Assembly: GCA_030522415.1 (NCBI GenBank)
Contig: CM060126.1
Coordinates: 4,353,145-4,417,144, forward strand
Direction: 5' to 3'
DNA: 64,000 bases
From: Channallabes apus
Lineage: Eukaryota > Chordata > Actinopteri > Siluriformes > Clariidae
This document shows, in pieces, positions 32,339 to 41,850 of the stretch (position 1 is its first letter; each line of letters begins with the position of its first letter). A program made the position numbers and the translations under genes. The notes beneath the pieces are model-generated. The model made no database searches and had not been told where the DNA came from. It saw only the letters and a list, made by a program, of their open reading frames with translations.

Positions 32339-34137
32339 TTATTTATTTTAACTAATTAACTACCATGTTTAAAGTATTCTAAAGAAATGTTTAAAGTAGT
32401 TTAAATAACATTAAGACTACAGTTTAAGATTAAGGTTTTATATCTGCTGTAAACATTAGCTGTACATAAACATTAGCAGTTTACTTAAATTATTGTTAAT
32501 TGAGGTGAAAATATTTAAAGAATCTTAAAAGTATAATTTTGTGCTAACACTAATTGGCTAATATTTTGAGATTAAATACAATCCTTAAACAATGTTATTG
32601 GAGATTTTTTTTAGTCTAAATATTAACTTTCACATGAGCTGAAATATATTAAAAGCTGCGTTATAGCAGTTTAGTTTTCATTTAACATTTCCTGAGATAA
32701 AAGTATTTATCAAAAAATTTTTTTCATGTAGTACTAACCCTGATTAGCTAATGTTTTGAGATTAAATACATTTTTCAGACAGTCCTACTCCATTAGAGAT
32801 CCTAAGTTTTATATCCGTTGTAACCATTAGCTTTCGTGTTAAATTAATAGCTGAGTTATAAGGGTTTAATTTTTATTTAAAGTTCCTGAGTTAAAAAAAA
32901 AAACTAATACAATTGAAAGTACCAACCCAGAATAGCTAATATTATGAGAATAAATAGAATTTTGGACCTTAATAGTCATCGGAGTGTTTTTTTTTTTTTT
33001 TTTTTTTTTTCCTCGCTGAGAAACTATAACCGTTTTTCACATTTACCAAAATAAATAGAGAGATAATATGACTAATCCAGTTTAGCGCTATTAAAATGTA
33101 ATAGAAGACAGATCAGCTAGCCAGCTAGCTAGCAAGTTATCTAAATGACTTAAATAATTTTATTTCATCAATCATCACTACAATTCAGTGCAGTTTTTCA
33201 GGAGTGGCTTTGATATTTAATAAATAATAATAATACACAATTTACACCTTAAGTTATATAGCTACGTACAAAACACTGACTGTATACTGTAGCATCTTAG
33301 TGAACTAGCTTATACATACTGTACAGTATATTCATATTTGCAAAAGATAGTGTTTTTCTTTATGGTAATGAAATTTTAAATAATGTCAAAGATATAAAAT
33401 TTTTTCAGAAACCTTAAAAATATAAAATACTTGGTCCAACTTTCAACTTTTTTTTTTTTTTCCATAATTGAACAATAATTTAAATACTTTGGGGATTTAG
33501 TTAGTGAAAATTCCATCCACTAGGTGGTGCAACTGGTTTAAATGTTTTCTAAATGAAAGCGTCACATTCTTTACAGCAATTTCGGCTTCATGTCTCTCTC
33601 TCCCTGTGTGTGTGTGCGTGCGTGTGTGTTAGTCTGGAGCGATTATGACTGTGCTCGCTGCTGTCTGCACTAAGATTCCTGAAGCTAAACTGGCCATCAT
33701 TTTCCTCCCTATGTATACCTTCACTGCAGGAAACGTGAGACACACACGCACATATACACACTACATAAGTAACTCGGACATTTTTTATTTCCTGATATCT
33801 TTTGTGATCTAATTTCTTAAACCAGGCACTGAAAGCCATCATTGCCCTGGATACAGCAGGCTTTATTATGGGATGGCGCTTTTTTGATCACGCTGCTCAT
33901 TTAGGAGGGGCTCTGTTTGGCATGTAAGTGAAACACACACACACACACTCCTTTCAACACTGTACATTATTCTTGCGATTATAACTTAATCTCTCTTTGT
34001 CTCCCTTCTTGTTTGCGTGAAGCTGGTACATCTACTACGGTAATGAGCTGATCTGGAAGAACAGAGAATGGCTGGTGAAAATGTGGCACGATTTCCGGAC
34101 GCGAGGACCCGGCACCGGCGGCAACGGATCCCTTTAG
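28384..34137 (+). CDS. parl: PARL, mitochondrial presenilin-associated rhomboid-like protease
   Basis: Ten exons: 28384-28457, 29852-30041, 30107-30247, 30340-30388, 30474-30569, 31343-31492, 31727-31797, 33633-33734, 33826-33923, 34023-34137. All have GT-AG borders and matching phases, giving 361 aa (human PARL 379). Exon 2 starts at 29852 because only that acceptor joins exon 1 without a stop and yields [13 protein letters not shown]. Residues 1-85 are the variable mitochondrial presequence and matrix part. Conserved blocks follow: [40 protein letters not shown]. The catalytic serine is in GASGAIMT (Ser258, split over exons 7/8) and the catalytic histidine in [12 protein letters not shown] (His316); their spacing of 58 equals that of human Ser277/His335. 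In mammals PARL cleaves PINK1, PGAM5 and other proteins within the inner mitochondrial membrane. Assignment is from residue-level similarity and is very secure. Confidence 0.97.
30600..30930 (+). repeat. Degenerate short tandem repeat in parl intron 5
   Basis: A unit near ACACACTCATTATAATCCC recurs with variation about a dozen times (for example at 30643, 30684, 30714, 30742, 30812, 30862, 30893). It looks like a decayed minisatellite of about 25-35 bp. No effect on the exon borders. Confidence 0.75.
32030..32990 (+). repeat. Diverged tandem repeat of about 190 bp in parl intron 7
   Basis: The block ATTAGCTAATATTTTGAGAT recurs near 32243 (as far as TTTTGATAT), 32550, 32741 and 32931. The block TTCCTGAGATAAAA recurs near 32043, 32690 and 32888, and the block TATATC(T/C)G(C/T)TGTAA recurs as well. 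The last three copies are spaced about 190 bp apart. A (TA)n tract (32263-32326) has expanded inside one unit. Confidence 0.7.
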
Positions 34138-34270
34138 AGCATCACGGGCAAAAATGATTACTCCAGATCTACAAAATAACCACTGGTTTATTAGGAATGC
34201 GTGTGTACAGTGTGTGTGTGTGTATGAATGAGATGTGATTAAATTTATTTCACTTGTCTTTTGGACTATA

Positions 34271-34276
34271 AATAAA
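34271..34276 (+). terminator. parl polyadenylation signal
   Basis: AATAAA 134 nt after the stop codon, followed by a GT-rich stretch (TTGTGTGGTT), the usual cleavage/polyadenylation arrangement. Confidence 0.8.
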
Positions 34277-34277
34277 A

Positions 34278-34777
34278 TGTTTATTACATTGTGTGGTTTA
34301 CTTTTTTATTATTGTTTCTGTTTAAGTTTTTATATTTTGAGTTAGTTCTGTTTGTCAGCTAATGGTGTCATAGTAATTGGCTAGAACAGATGACCAATCA
34401 GCACTGATGTGTATCTGAACGCTAAAACTGTAAAAGTTACATTTTGTTGCTAATTTTCATTAATTAAGTAATAAAATGTAACGTTTTTTTTTAACTGTTT
34501 ATAGATGCATTTTGCGTTTAGGAATGTTTATGAAAATGTTCTAGTTAGTACACTGATTCTAGTCAATATCCTAGAATGATTTGTAAATATACTGATTATG
34601 GTTTGAGTCTGGAGACTATTTCATAAAATGTTCCATAGACATCTTTGTTTTTTACCTTTTAAATAATGCATTATCAGTATTAAAATAAAATGTAAAAGTA
34701 TAAAATTTATTTAACTTTAGAACATGCACATTTTAGTGCTGTTTTATTTACGTTTGAGTGTTATGGTTTTTGTCAGT
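34278..34777. other. AT-rich intergenic DNA, no gene seen
   Basis: Unique-looking sequence between the parl 3' end and a SINE tail. No open frame of note. Confidence 0.6.
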
Positions 34778-34846
34778 GGGATAGGCTCCAGGTCCCCCGC
34801 GACCCTGAACACAGGATTAAGCGGTATAGAAAATGAATGAATGTTT
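34778..34846 (+). mobile_element. DANA/Mermaid-like SINE, 3' tail only
   Basis: GGGATAGGCTCCAGGTCCCC, GACCCTGAACACAGGATTAA and GCGGTATAGAAAATGAATGA match the 3' end of the full copy at 36745-37127. 5' truncation is the usual outcome of target-primed retrotransposition. Confidence 0.85.
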
Positions 34847-34876
34847 GCCTGCATTATAAACCTACACTATAATTCA

Positions 34877-35838
34877 CCGTGGTGGCGGGGCTCCGGGGGT
34901 GAATGAGATCCGCCCGGAGTTCCTCAAGGCTCTGGATGTTGTAGGGCTGTCATGGTTGACACGTCTCTGCAGCATTGCATGGACATCGGGGACAGTGCCT
35001 CTGGACTGGCAAACCGGGGTGGTGGTCCCCCTCTTCAAGAAGGGGGAGTGTGTTCCAACCACAGAGGTCCCTGTACAACCGGTGTCGGAGCTTGGTCCGC
35101 ATTGCCGGTAGTAAGTCGGACCTGTTTCCGGTGAGAGTAGGACTCCGACAGGGCTGCACTTTGTCACCGATCCTGTTCATAATTTTTATGGACAGGATTT
35201 CTAGGCGCAGCCAGGGCGTTGAGGGGGTACAGTTTGGTGGGCTCAGGATTGGGTCACTGCTTTTTGCAGATGACGTTGTTCTGTTGGCCTCATCATCCTG
35301 CGACCTACAGTACAGCTCTCACTGGATCGGTTCGCAGCCCAGTGTGAAGCGGCTGGGATGAGAATCAGCACCTCCAAATCTGAGGTCATGGTCCTCAGCC
35401 GGAAAAAGGTGGAGTGCCCTCTCAGGGTTGGGAGTGAGATCCTGCCCCAAGTGGAGGAGTTTAAGTATCTCGGGGTCTTGTTCACGAGTGAGGGTAAAAT
35501 GGAACGGGAGATCGACAGGCGGATCGGGGCAGCGTCTGCAGTGATGCGGGCTCTGTATCGGCCCGTCGTGGTGAAGAAGGAGTTGAGCCAAAAGGCAAAG
35601 CTCTCAATATACCGGTCGATCTACGTTCCTACCCTCACCTATGGTCATGAGCTGTGGGTAGTGACCGAAAGAACAAGATCGCGAATACAAGCGGCCGAAA
35701 TGAGTTTCCTCCGCAGGGTGTCTGGGCTCTCCCTTAGAGAAGTGGCCGGGGAGAGGGAAGTCTGGGCATCCCTGCTGAAGCTGCTGCCCCCGCGACCCGA
35801 CCACGGATAAGCGGAAGAAAATGGATGGATGGATGGAC
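34877..35838 (+). mobile_element. LINE (non-LTR retrotransposon) fragment with (ATGG)n tail
   Basis: Frame pieces: VNEIRPEFLKALD and WQTGVVVPLFKKG (RT domains 1-2), RVGLRQGCTLSPILFIIFMD, LLFADDVVLLA (the catalytic FADD box, 35262), KYLGVLFTSEGKMEREIDRR, LSIYRSIYVPTLTYGHELW and RIQAAEMSFLRRVSGLS. A piece between domains 2 and 4 is deleted near 35085 and a shift occurs near 35330. The end CCCCGCGACCC...AAGCGGAAGAAAATGG followed by (ATGG)n is the 3' terminus. The clade is not certain (RTE/Rex-like). Endonuclease and 5' part are absent. Confidence 0.85.
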
Positions 35839-35839
35839 T

Positions 35840-36744
35840 ATAATTCACACAAATCATTTGTGAATTGCACAGTTGATTCACAAATTTAACATTTATAATT
35901 CAGAATTTTCACAAATGGTTCAAAACCATTAACTTTAATTTATTTTAATTTTTTTAATTACCCAGAGTTTACAGTTAAATAATCAAGTATTTATGATATG
36001 ATAAAGGAAGATTATTTGTAGTTTTCATATTACATTTTATTTCTCTCAGAATAACTTCCAGTTAAGTTCAGTATGGTAATTGTGTTGCACTTTTAACAAT
36101 AGACATTGTAAGAAAACAGCTTTACGTCTCATTGGGAAGCTTGATATATTGTCTAAACGCTCTGAACTTATTTCTGATATAAGAAAAACACAATAATAAA
36201 GGTGTAACTTTACATATGAATGTGTGGCATCATAAAACAATGTTTATACTATCATTATTTTAATCTATAATTGTAACAAACCAGGAGTATCGCATGATGC
36301 TGTTTAGTCTGCTGTGAGGCAAGTGTGTGTAAACTGCTGTATTATTCAATAGCTGCAGTTTCAGTTGAAGAACTTTGATCCCAGTTAAATGTAAATGATT
36401 GACCATGATGACACTTAAGCACACACACACATTGCCATTATAATATAAAACACACTTGAGTATGATACTATTTTCAGTATGATAATATAACAAAATGTTC
36501 CGTTAAAATGTCTCCGGTGGGACAAAATCACCTGCTTGTCTAAAGTGCGCTGTACTAACTCATTTGTATAATTCTGGTTATGACTTTTTGCCCGAGCTGT
36601 ATGAGGCAAGATTTGCCATAACAAAGCTGAAAATTATGTTTGGGCTTTGATAGTAAGGGAATTAACATTTAACAGCTTAGAAGTTAAACATTACAGGATT
36701 TGGGATTAAGAGTTAGAATTTGAAGGTTAAAAGTTAAAGTTCTA
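35840..36744. other. Intergenic DNA, no gene seen
   Basis: AT-rich. From about 36650 it passes into a degenerate GGTTAAAAGTTAAAG-type repeat that continues around the next SINEs. Confidence 0.55.
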
Positions 36745-37127
36745 GGCGGCACAGTGGTGTAGTGGTTAGCACTGTCACCTTGCACCACCAGGGTCCGGGT
36801 TCGATTCCCCGGCCAGGCTCGATTCCCGTCTCTGTGTGCATGGAGTTTGCATGTTCTCCCCGTGCTTGGTGGGTTTCCTCCGGGTACACCGGTTTCCTCC
36901 CACAGTCCAAAGATATGTAGGTTAGGTTAATTGACATTCCAAAATTGCCCGTAGTGTGTGAATGAGTGTGTGTATGTGAGTATGTGTGTGTGCCCTGCGA
37001 TGGATTGGCACCCTGTCCAGGGTGTACCCCGCCTTGTGCCCTAAGTTTCCTGGGATAGGCTCCAGGTCCCCCGCGACCCTGTATATAAGAATAAAGCGGT
37101 ACAGAAAATGAATGAAATGAATGAATG
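36745..37127 (+). mobile_element. DANA/Mermaid-like SINE, full-length good copy
   Basis: tRNA-like head with A box (TGGTGTAGTGGTTAGCAC) and B box (GGGTTCGATTCC), a body with TTTGCATGTTCTCCCCGTGC, GGGTTTCCTCCGGGTACACC and CCTGTCCAGGGTGTACCCCG, then the tail GGCTCCAGGTCCCCCGCGAC...AAGCGGTACAGAAAATG(AATG)n. This is the best reference copy in the window. Confidence 0.9.
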
Positions 37128-37602
37128 AAAGTTAAAGTTGGAAATTAGGATTTAATGGTTAGAGGTAAAGTTGGGAATTAAGAATTATGAGTTAGAGGTT
37201 AAAAGTGATGGCTGGTGATAAAGGGTTTTGGGTTAGAGATTAAAATCTAACATTGGGATTGAGAGTAATGTAATTAGAGGTTAAAAGATGAGGTTGGAAA
37301 TTATGATTTAAGGGTTACTGATTAAAAGTTTGGGTTGGGGGTTAAAAGATAAGGTTGGGGGGAAAAGAGTTACGAGTTAGAGGTTAGAAGTTAAAGTTGG
37401 GCATAAAGAATTATTAGTTAAAAATCTTGGGATTAAGGTGAAAGATTGGGATTTAATGGCTATAGATTAAGAGTCTATGTTATGGTTGGGGATTTGTTCA
37501 TAATGAAACTTTAAGGGTTAGAAAGTTAAATATTAGGGTTTATGGAATATAATTTAAAAGTCATGGTTAAATCACATTTTAATAGAAAGGTTCTTTGAAG
37601 GG

Positions 37603-37878
37603 GAATAGGCGGTACACCCTGGACAGGGTGCCAATCCATCGCAGGGTACATACACACTCACACACCCAATCACACACTATGGGCAATTTAGGAACGCCAA
37701 TTAACCTAACCTGCATATCTTTGGACTGTGGGAGGAAACCGGAGTACCCGGAGGAAACCCACCAAGCACGGGGAGAACATGCAAACTCCATGCACACAGA
37801 GACGGGAATCGAGCCTGGCCGGGGAATCGAACCCAGACCCTGGAGGTGCAAGGCGACAGTGCTAACCACTACACCGCC
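37603..37878 (-). mobile_element. DANA/Mermaid-like SINE, 3' truncated
   Basis: Inverse copy of the element at 36745, starting with GGCGGTGTAGTGGTTAGCAC on the minus strand (37878) and ending at CACCCTGTCCAGGGTGTACC (about 37607). It lacks the LINE-like tail. Confidence 0.88.
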
Positions 37879-37935
37879 TCATGAGTTACAGTCAAGGATT
37901 AATATTTATGGTTTAATAATAATTTAATTTAATCC

Positions 37936-38098
37936 AGAGTGACTTACATCTTTATCTCATTACACATCTGAGCAGTTGAGGGTTAAGGGCCCAACAGTGG
38001 CCCAACAACTACCTTGTATTGGTAGTTGTGGGGTTTGAACCTGGGATCTTCTGAACTGTAGTCCAATGCCTTAACCACTGAGCTACTGCTGGCCCTAT
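37936..38098 (-). mobile_element. Second tRNA-derived SINE family
   Basis: On the minus strand: GGGCCAGCAGTAGCTCAGTG (A box), GGTTCAAACCCCAC (B box), GTTGGGCC...CTTAACCCTCAACTGCTCAG and a GAGATAAAGATGTAAGTCACTCTGG tail. It matches 56155-56350 and is distinct from the DANA/Mermaid-like family. Confidence 0.85.
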
Positions 38099-38100
38099 AG

Positions 38101-38270
38101 TTCATTCATTCATTCACTTTCTATACCGCTTAATCCTGTGTTCAGGGTCACAGGGGACCTGGAGCCTATCCCAGGAGACTTCAGGCATCGAGCCTGGCCG
38201 GGGAATTGAACCCAGACCCTGGAGGTGCAAGGCGACAGTGCTAACCACTACACCACCGCGCCGCCCTGAG
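38101..38270 (-). mobile_element. DANA/Mermaid-like SINE with internal deletion
   Basis: On the minus strand the head (GGCGGCGCGGTGGTGTAGTG, CAAGGC...GGTTCAATTCCCC) is joined directly to the tail (CCTGGGATAGGCTCCAGG...TTAAGCGGTATAGAAAGTGA), skipping the central body. Confidence 0.85.
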
Positions 38271-38279
38271 CCTATAGTT

Positions 38280-39595
38280 ATAAGTTATAAAAGGATTACA
38301 GTTCAGGTATTAAGGTGTGGAGTTAATGATATTAGAGATTGGTTAGTAGTTAAGGTTTAGGAAAGTTTAGGTGTTGTTGTTTGTATGATGAAGTGGAGAT
38401 ATACTGTAGGGTGGCTTATAGGTTTCTCAGTGGAAGCTAGAAAGTAGGGTTAAGGATTTGGGGAATTAGAGTTTATGGGTTATTTTTAGATATGTGATGT
38501 CAGGAGTTTTTAGACAATTTAGAAGTTCAGGTTTGTTGTGATGGGGTAATCATTTCTCACACACATCTAGGCTTTCTGAACAAAATCCACTGGTGCTGTG
38601 TTTAGCTGCTGTGATTTAGGGGTCACTGACCTAAAGCCAATATTAACACAGTGACTTACACGACTCGAGACATAGAGAGAATCACCCACTTTCCTAACGC
38701 TCAGGAGAACAGGTAGGTTAAGCGCTTACACAGAAAAATGATCAGAATAATCACTTTCGCTGATTATACTGCAACTACTGTGTTGTATGAACTGTGAGTA
38801 CTGCTGTGATTTTTGTCTGTATGAAATGAAGGTTTAATAAAGACAGACTCACTGGTTTCAAAACCGCTATAAGCACTAGATATCTCTTAGCTGTTCCTAT
38901 ACCTCTTGTATTAGCAATGGATATTTTCTTTTTTATTTCTAGCCTGTCTCTGGTTCCTAGGTTAGTATAAGATCCTCTTTATGTTACATACAGTATGCCA
39001 CCATTAAAAACATGGTTTTCCTCAGAATTGGGATTAAACTCAGTTCAAAAAGTCACCAGTGGATTCTGGTGGCCAGAACATTTATAGTGGAACTTGAAAG
39101 AAATTACTTCAAGCAAGAGTAATGTGTTAGCAACAAACATTTTTGTGTTTTTGACACTTAAACAGCATTAATTCCATCCTTGGTCTAGGTCTAGGAATTA
39201 GAGTTTTTTAGTTTATGGTTGTGGTTTTTGGATTAAAATAATGGTTTGATAAAAATAAGAACATGTATACAATTATCCATGTTTGCTTTTTAATACAATG
39301 GAAGTCCAACCCACCATAAACCTTATCTTCGAATATTATCTTCAAGCAACATTTATCAATTTGCTTTGCAAATTAGGTATCAGGAGTTAGGATTAACAAA
39401 TGGGATTTTTAATTAGATACTGGTGGGTTATAACTGGAGATTAGGAATTGTTTGGATTATGCATTTGGGATTAATGATTAAGAGGTTGGGAATTTATATC
39501 AAGGTTGTGGATTAGAGTGAGGATGAGAAAAGGAAGAGTTGAGATTATAGATAAATTGTGTCGGGATTAGAGATTAGTGGTAGGAAGTTATGGTC
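38280..39595. other. Degenerate GATTA/GTTAA-rich repeat and unique DNA
   Basis: GGGTTAAGGATTTGGGGAATTAGAG-type phrases recur around 38280-38510 and 39370-39595, in the same style as 36650-37600 and 42760-43080. The middle part (38520-39360) looks unique. No gene. Confidence 0.55.
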
Positions 39596-39603
39596 TTAAC
39601 GAG

Positions 39604-40034
39604 TTGCATTAGAGATTAACGAGTTGGTATTAGAGATTAAGTGGGTCAGATTAGAGATTAACGAGTTGGTATTAGAGATTAAGTGGGTCAGATTAGAGAT
39701 TAACCAGTTGGTATTAGAGATTAAGTGGGTCAGATTAGAGATTAACGAGTTGGTATTAGAGATTAAGTGGGTCATATTAGAGATTAACGAGTTGGTATTA
39801 GAGATTAAGTGGGTCAGATTAGAGATTAACGAGTTGGTATTAGAGATTAAGTGGGTCAGATTAGAGATTAACGAGTTGGTATTAGAGATTAAGTGGGTCA
39901 GATTAGAGATTAACGAGTTGGTATTAGAGATTAAGTGGGTCAGATTAGAGATTAACGAGTTGGTATTAGAGATTAAGTGGGTTATGATGAGAGATTAACG
40001 AGTTGGTATTAGAGATTAAGTGGGTTATGATGAG
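39604..40034 (+). repeat. 42-bp minisatellite, about ten units
   Basis: The unit reads GAGATTAACGAGTTGGTATT plus AGAGATTAAGTGGGTCAGATTA. Because 42 is divisible by 3, a 125-codon frame with a 14-residue repeat (VLEIKWVRLEINEL) runs through it; this is a consequence of the period, not a gene. Copies are nearly identical (single changes such as CATATTAG and CCAGTTGG), so the array is young. It ends about 240 bp before the first claudin-type exon. Confidence 0.95.
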
Positions 40035-40278
40035 AGATTAGGGTTTGTGATTTGTGACTAAGGGGTTGTGATTATACTAAGGGGTTGGGATTAAAGTTTG
40101 GGATTAGATATTAATTGGTTGGGATTAGAGATCCTCTGTTGAAGGATTAACTTTCCAGTTTTCCAACAGTTCAGCATCCAGGTGTTAGAAATCAGACTTA
40201 CTAAGTTTTTTTTTTTGACCTACTGTATAGAATCAGATTTCCATTTGTCTATTTCAGTTTCTGAATTTCTTTGGCGTG

Positions 40279-40495
40279 ATGGCGGAGGTAATGGTGGAGG
40301 TGATGGGCCTGGTCCTGGCCATTCTCGGATGGTGCCTGGAGTCAAGCAGCACAAACTCAAACGTGTGGAGTATACACTCCAACAAAGAGTCGGTGCTGAA
40401 GAGCAGCTCAACGTATGAAGGCCTGTGGAAGAGCTGCAGCTCCAACAACCTAGGGGTGCAATGTGTGACACACCCGACCACACTGGGGCTGCCTG
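40279..40495 (+). CDS. Claudin-type alternative first exon (1a)
   Basis: From the ATG at 40279, 72 codons plus one base: a first transmembrane segment (VEVMGLVLAILGWCLE), the claudin signature of the first extracellular loop (Trp30, GLW50, Cys53 and Cys62 in NVWS...EGLWKSC...VQC) and a GT donor at 40496. Its length (217 nt) and phase (1) equal those of exon 1b at 41233, so it can splice onto the same exon 2 at 44248. No second to fifth exon of its own is present between 40496 and 41232. It may be an alternative promoter/first exon as in CLDN10 and CLDN18, or the remnant of a tandem duplicate. The sequence is intact with no stops. Confidence 0.75.
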
Positions 40496-41232
40496 GTGCG
40501 ACACCCACACACTTGTACACACACAACGTCACACTCACACACACATGTACACTTACACACATAAAAACACCAGTGATACTCAGAGACACACCCATCTGTC
40601 TCGCTTTGTACAAATAAGTCCTACAGGGGAAAAACGTAGTTTCACACAGGCTGTCGTCAGGTGACATCATAGTTGTAAGATCAAGTTTGTAATTTGTCTG
40701 ACCAGTAAGCTCCACCCTCCGCAGCATGTGTCACTCTTCAAAATCATGTGATCACACTGATAAGGCAAACTATAAACTTTTAGAGAACACCCACTTAATC
40801 GAAACCTAGATTGACTTCCTCATGCATTATCATCATCAACAACAACATCTTCATCATGTCAGGGTGTCGTCATGGTAACCGTGGGACGATCTCAGTTTTA
40901 TGAGTTTATGGCCTTCCTGTGTAAAGTCCTCTTAACACACCGTCTCTCACACACTCACAGAGAGAAGACTGGCGGGCCACTTACCACTGAGCCACCAGAA
41001 GGCTGGCCGACTATTTGCACTTTTTTCACGATTTGTTTTAGATTTTATTTTTGTGGCTGTAGCGTGTTATTTACAGTGTATTGTTCTGTAAGATAGTGCG
41101 TATTATCTGTTTGTATCTGTTCATAAGTATTTGTATGGGTGCTCTGTTGTAGCATCAGCTTGAAGATTGTTATTGCACCGTGTTGTTAGCTGTTAGCTGC
41201 GTACCATTTTAAGCTGAAGAGTGTGTGCGATC
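40496..41232. other. Region between the two claudin first exons
   Basis: (AC)-rich stretch at 40497-40570, then unique-looking sequence. No further claudin exon (second loop, TM3-4) is found here. If both first exons are used, the promoter of 1b must lie in this region; no clear TATA box is seen. Confidence 0.6.
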
Positions 41233-41629
41233 ATGTCAATGGCGGTGGAGTTACTGGGCTTCTTCTTGTGTGTGGGTGGCTGCCTGCTGAGTGCCGCGAG
41301 TTTAGCGAATAACTACTGGAGAGTTTCGTCGTTCTCTGGGTCTGTGATCACATCCAGACGGCAGTATCAGAACCTGTGGCAGGCGTGTGCGCAGGACAGT
41401 ACAGGCATCACCAACTGCAGAAGCTTCGAGTCCTTGCTTGCACTTGATGGTAACACACACACACATACAGACACTTTTCTGGTACCACTAACTTATTCAT
41501 TCACTACCTAATTAGAAAGCTTATGAGTCTATGGTTCCACCCCTGCGCTCCGGATATATGCGTACAGTATATTGCAATAATAATAATAATAGTAGTAGTA
41601 ATAAAATAATAATAATAATAATAATAATA

Positions 41630-41665
<36 letters not shown>

Positions 41666-41805
41666 TTAAAAATTCCTTTATGACTAATAATAATAATAAT
41701 AATAGTAGTAAAAAATAAATAATAATAATAATAATAATAATAATTATTATTATTATTATTATTATTGTTATTATTTTAAAAATTCCTTTATGACTAATAA
41801 TAATA

Positions 41806-41850
<45 letters not shown>

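Noticed and set aside
36745..37878. tRNA-like sequences with A and B boxes
   Set aside because: They are heads of SINEs, with non-tRNA bodies and multiple copies. No cloverleaf with a proper acceptor stem is formed.
39624..39998. 124-residue frame with a perfect 14-residue repeat
   Set aside because: The 42-bp minisatellite period is a multiple of three, so any open unit stays open. There is no start context, splice site or family resemblance.
39604..40034. CRISPR-like regular array
   Set aside because: Units are contiguous with no unique spacers, and the genome is a fish; this is a minisatellite.
40496..41220. A complete second claudin gene
   Set aside because: Only the first-exon part is present. 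No exon for the second loop or TM3-4 is found before exon 1b, so I treat it as an alternative first exon or relic.
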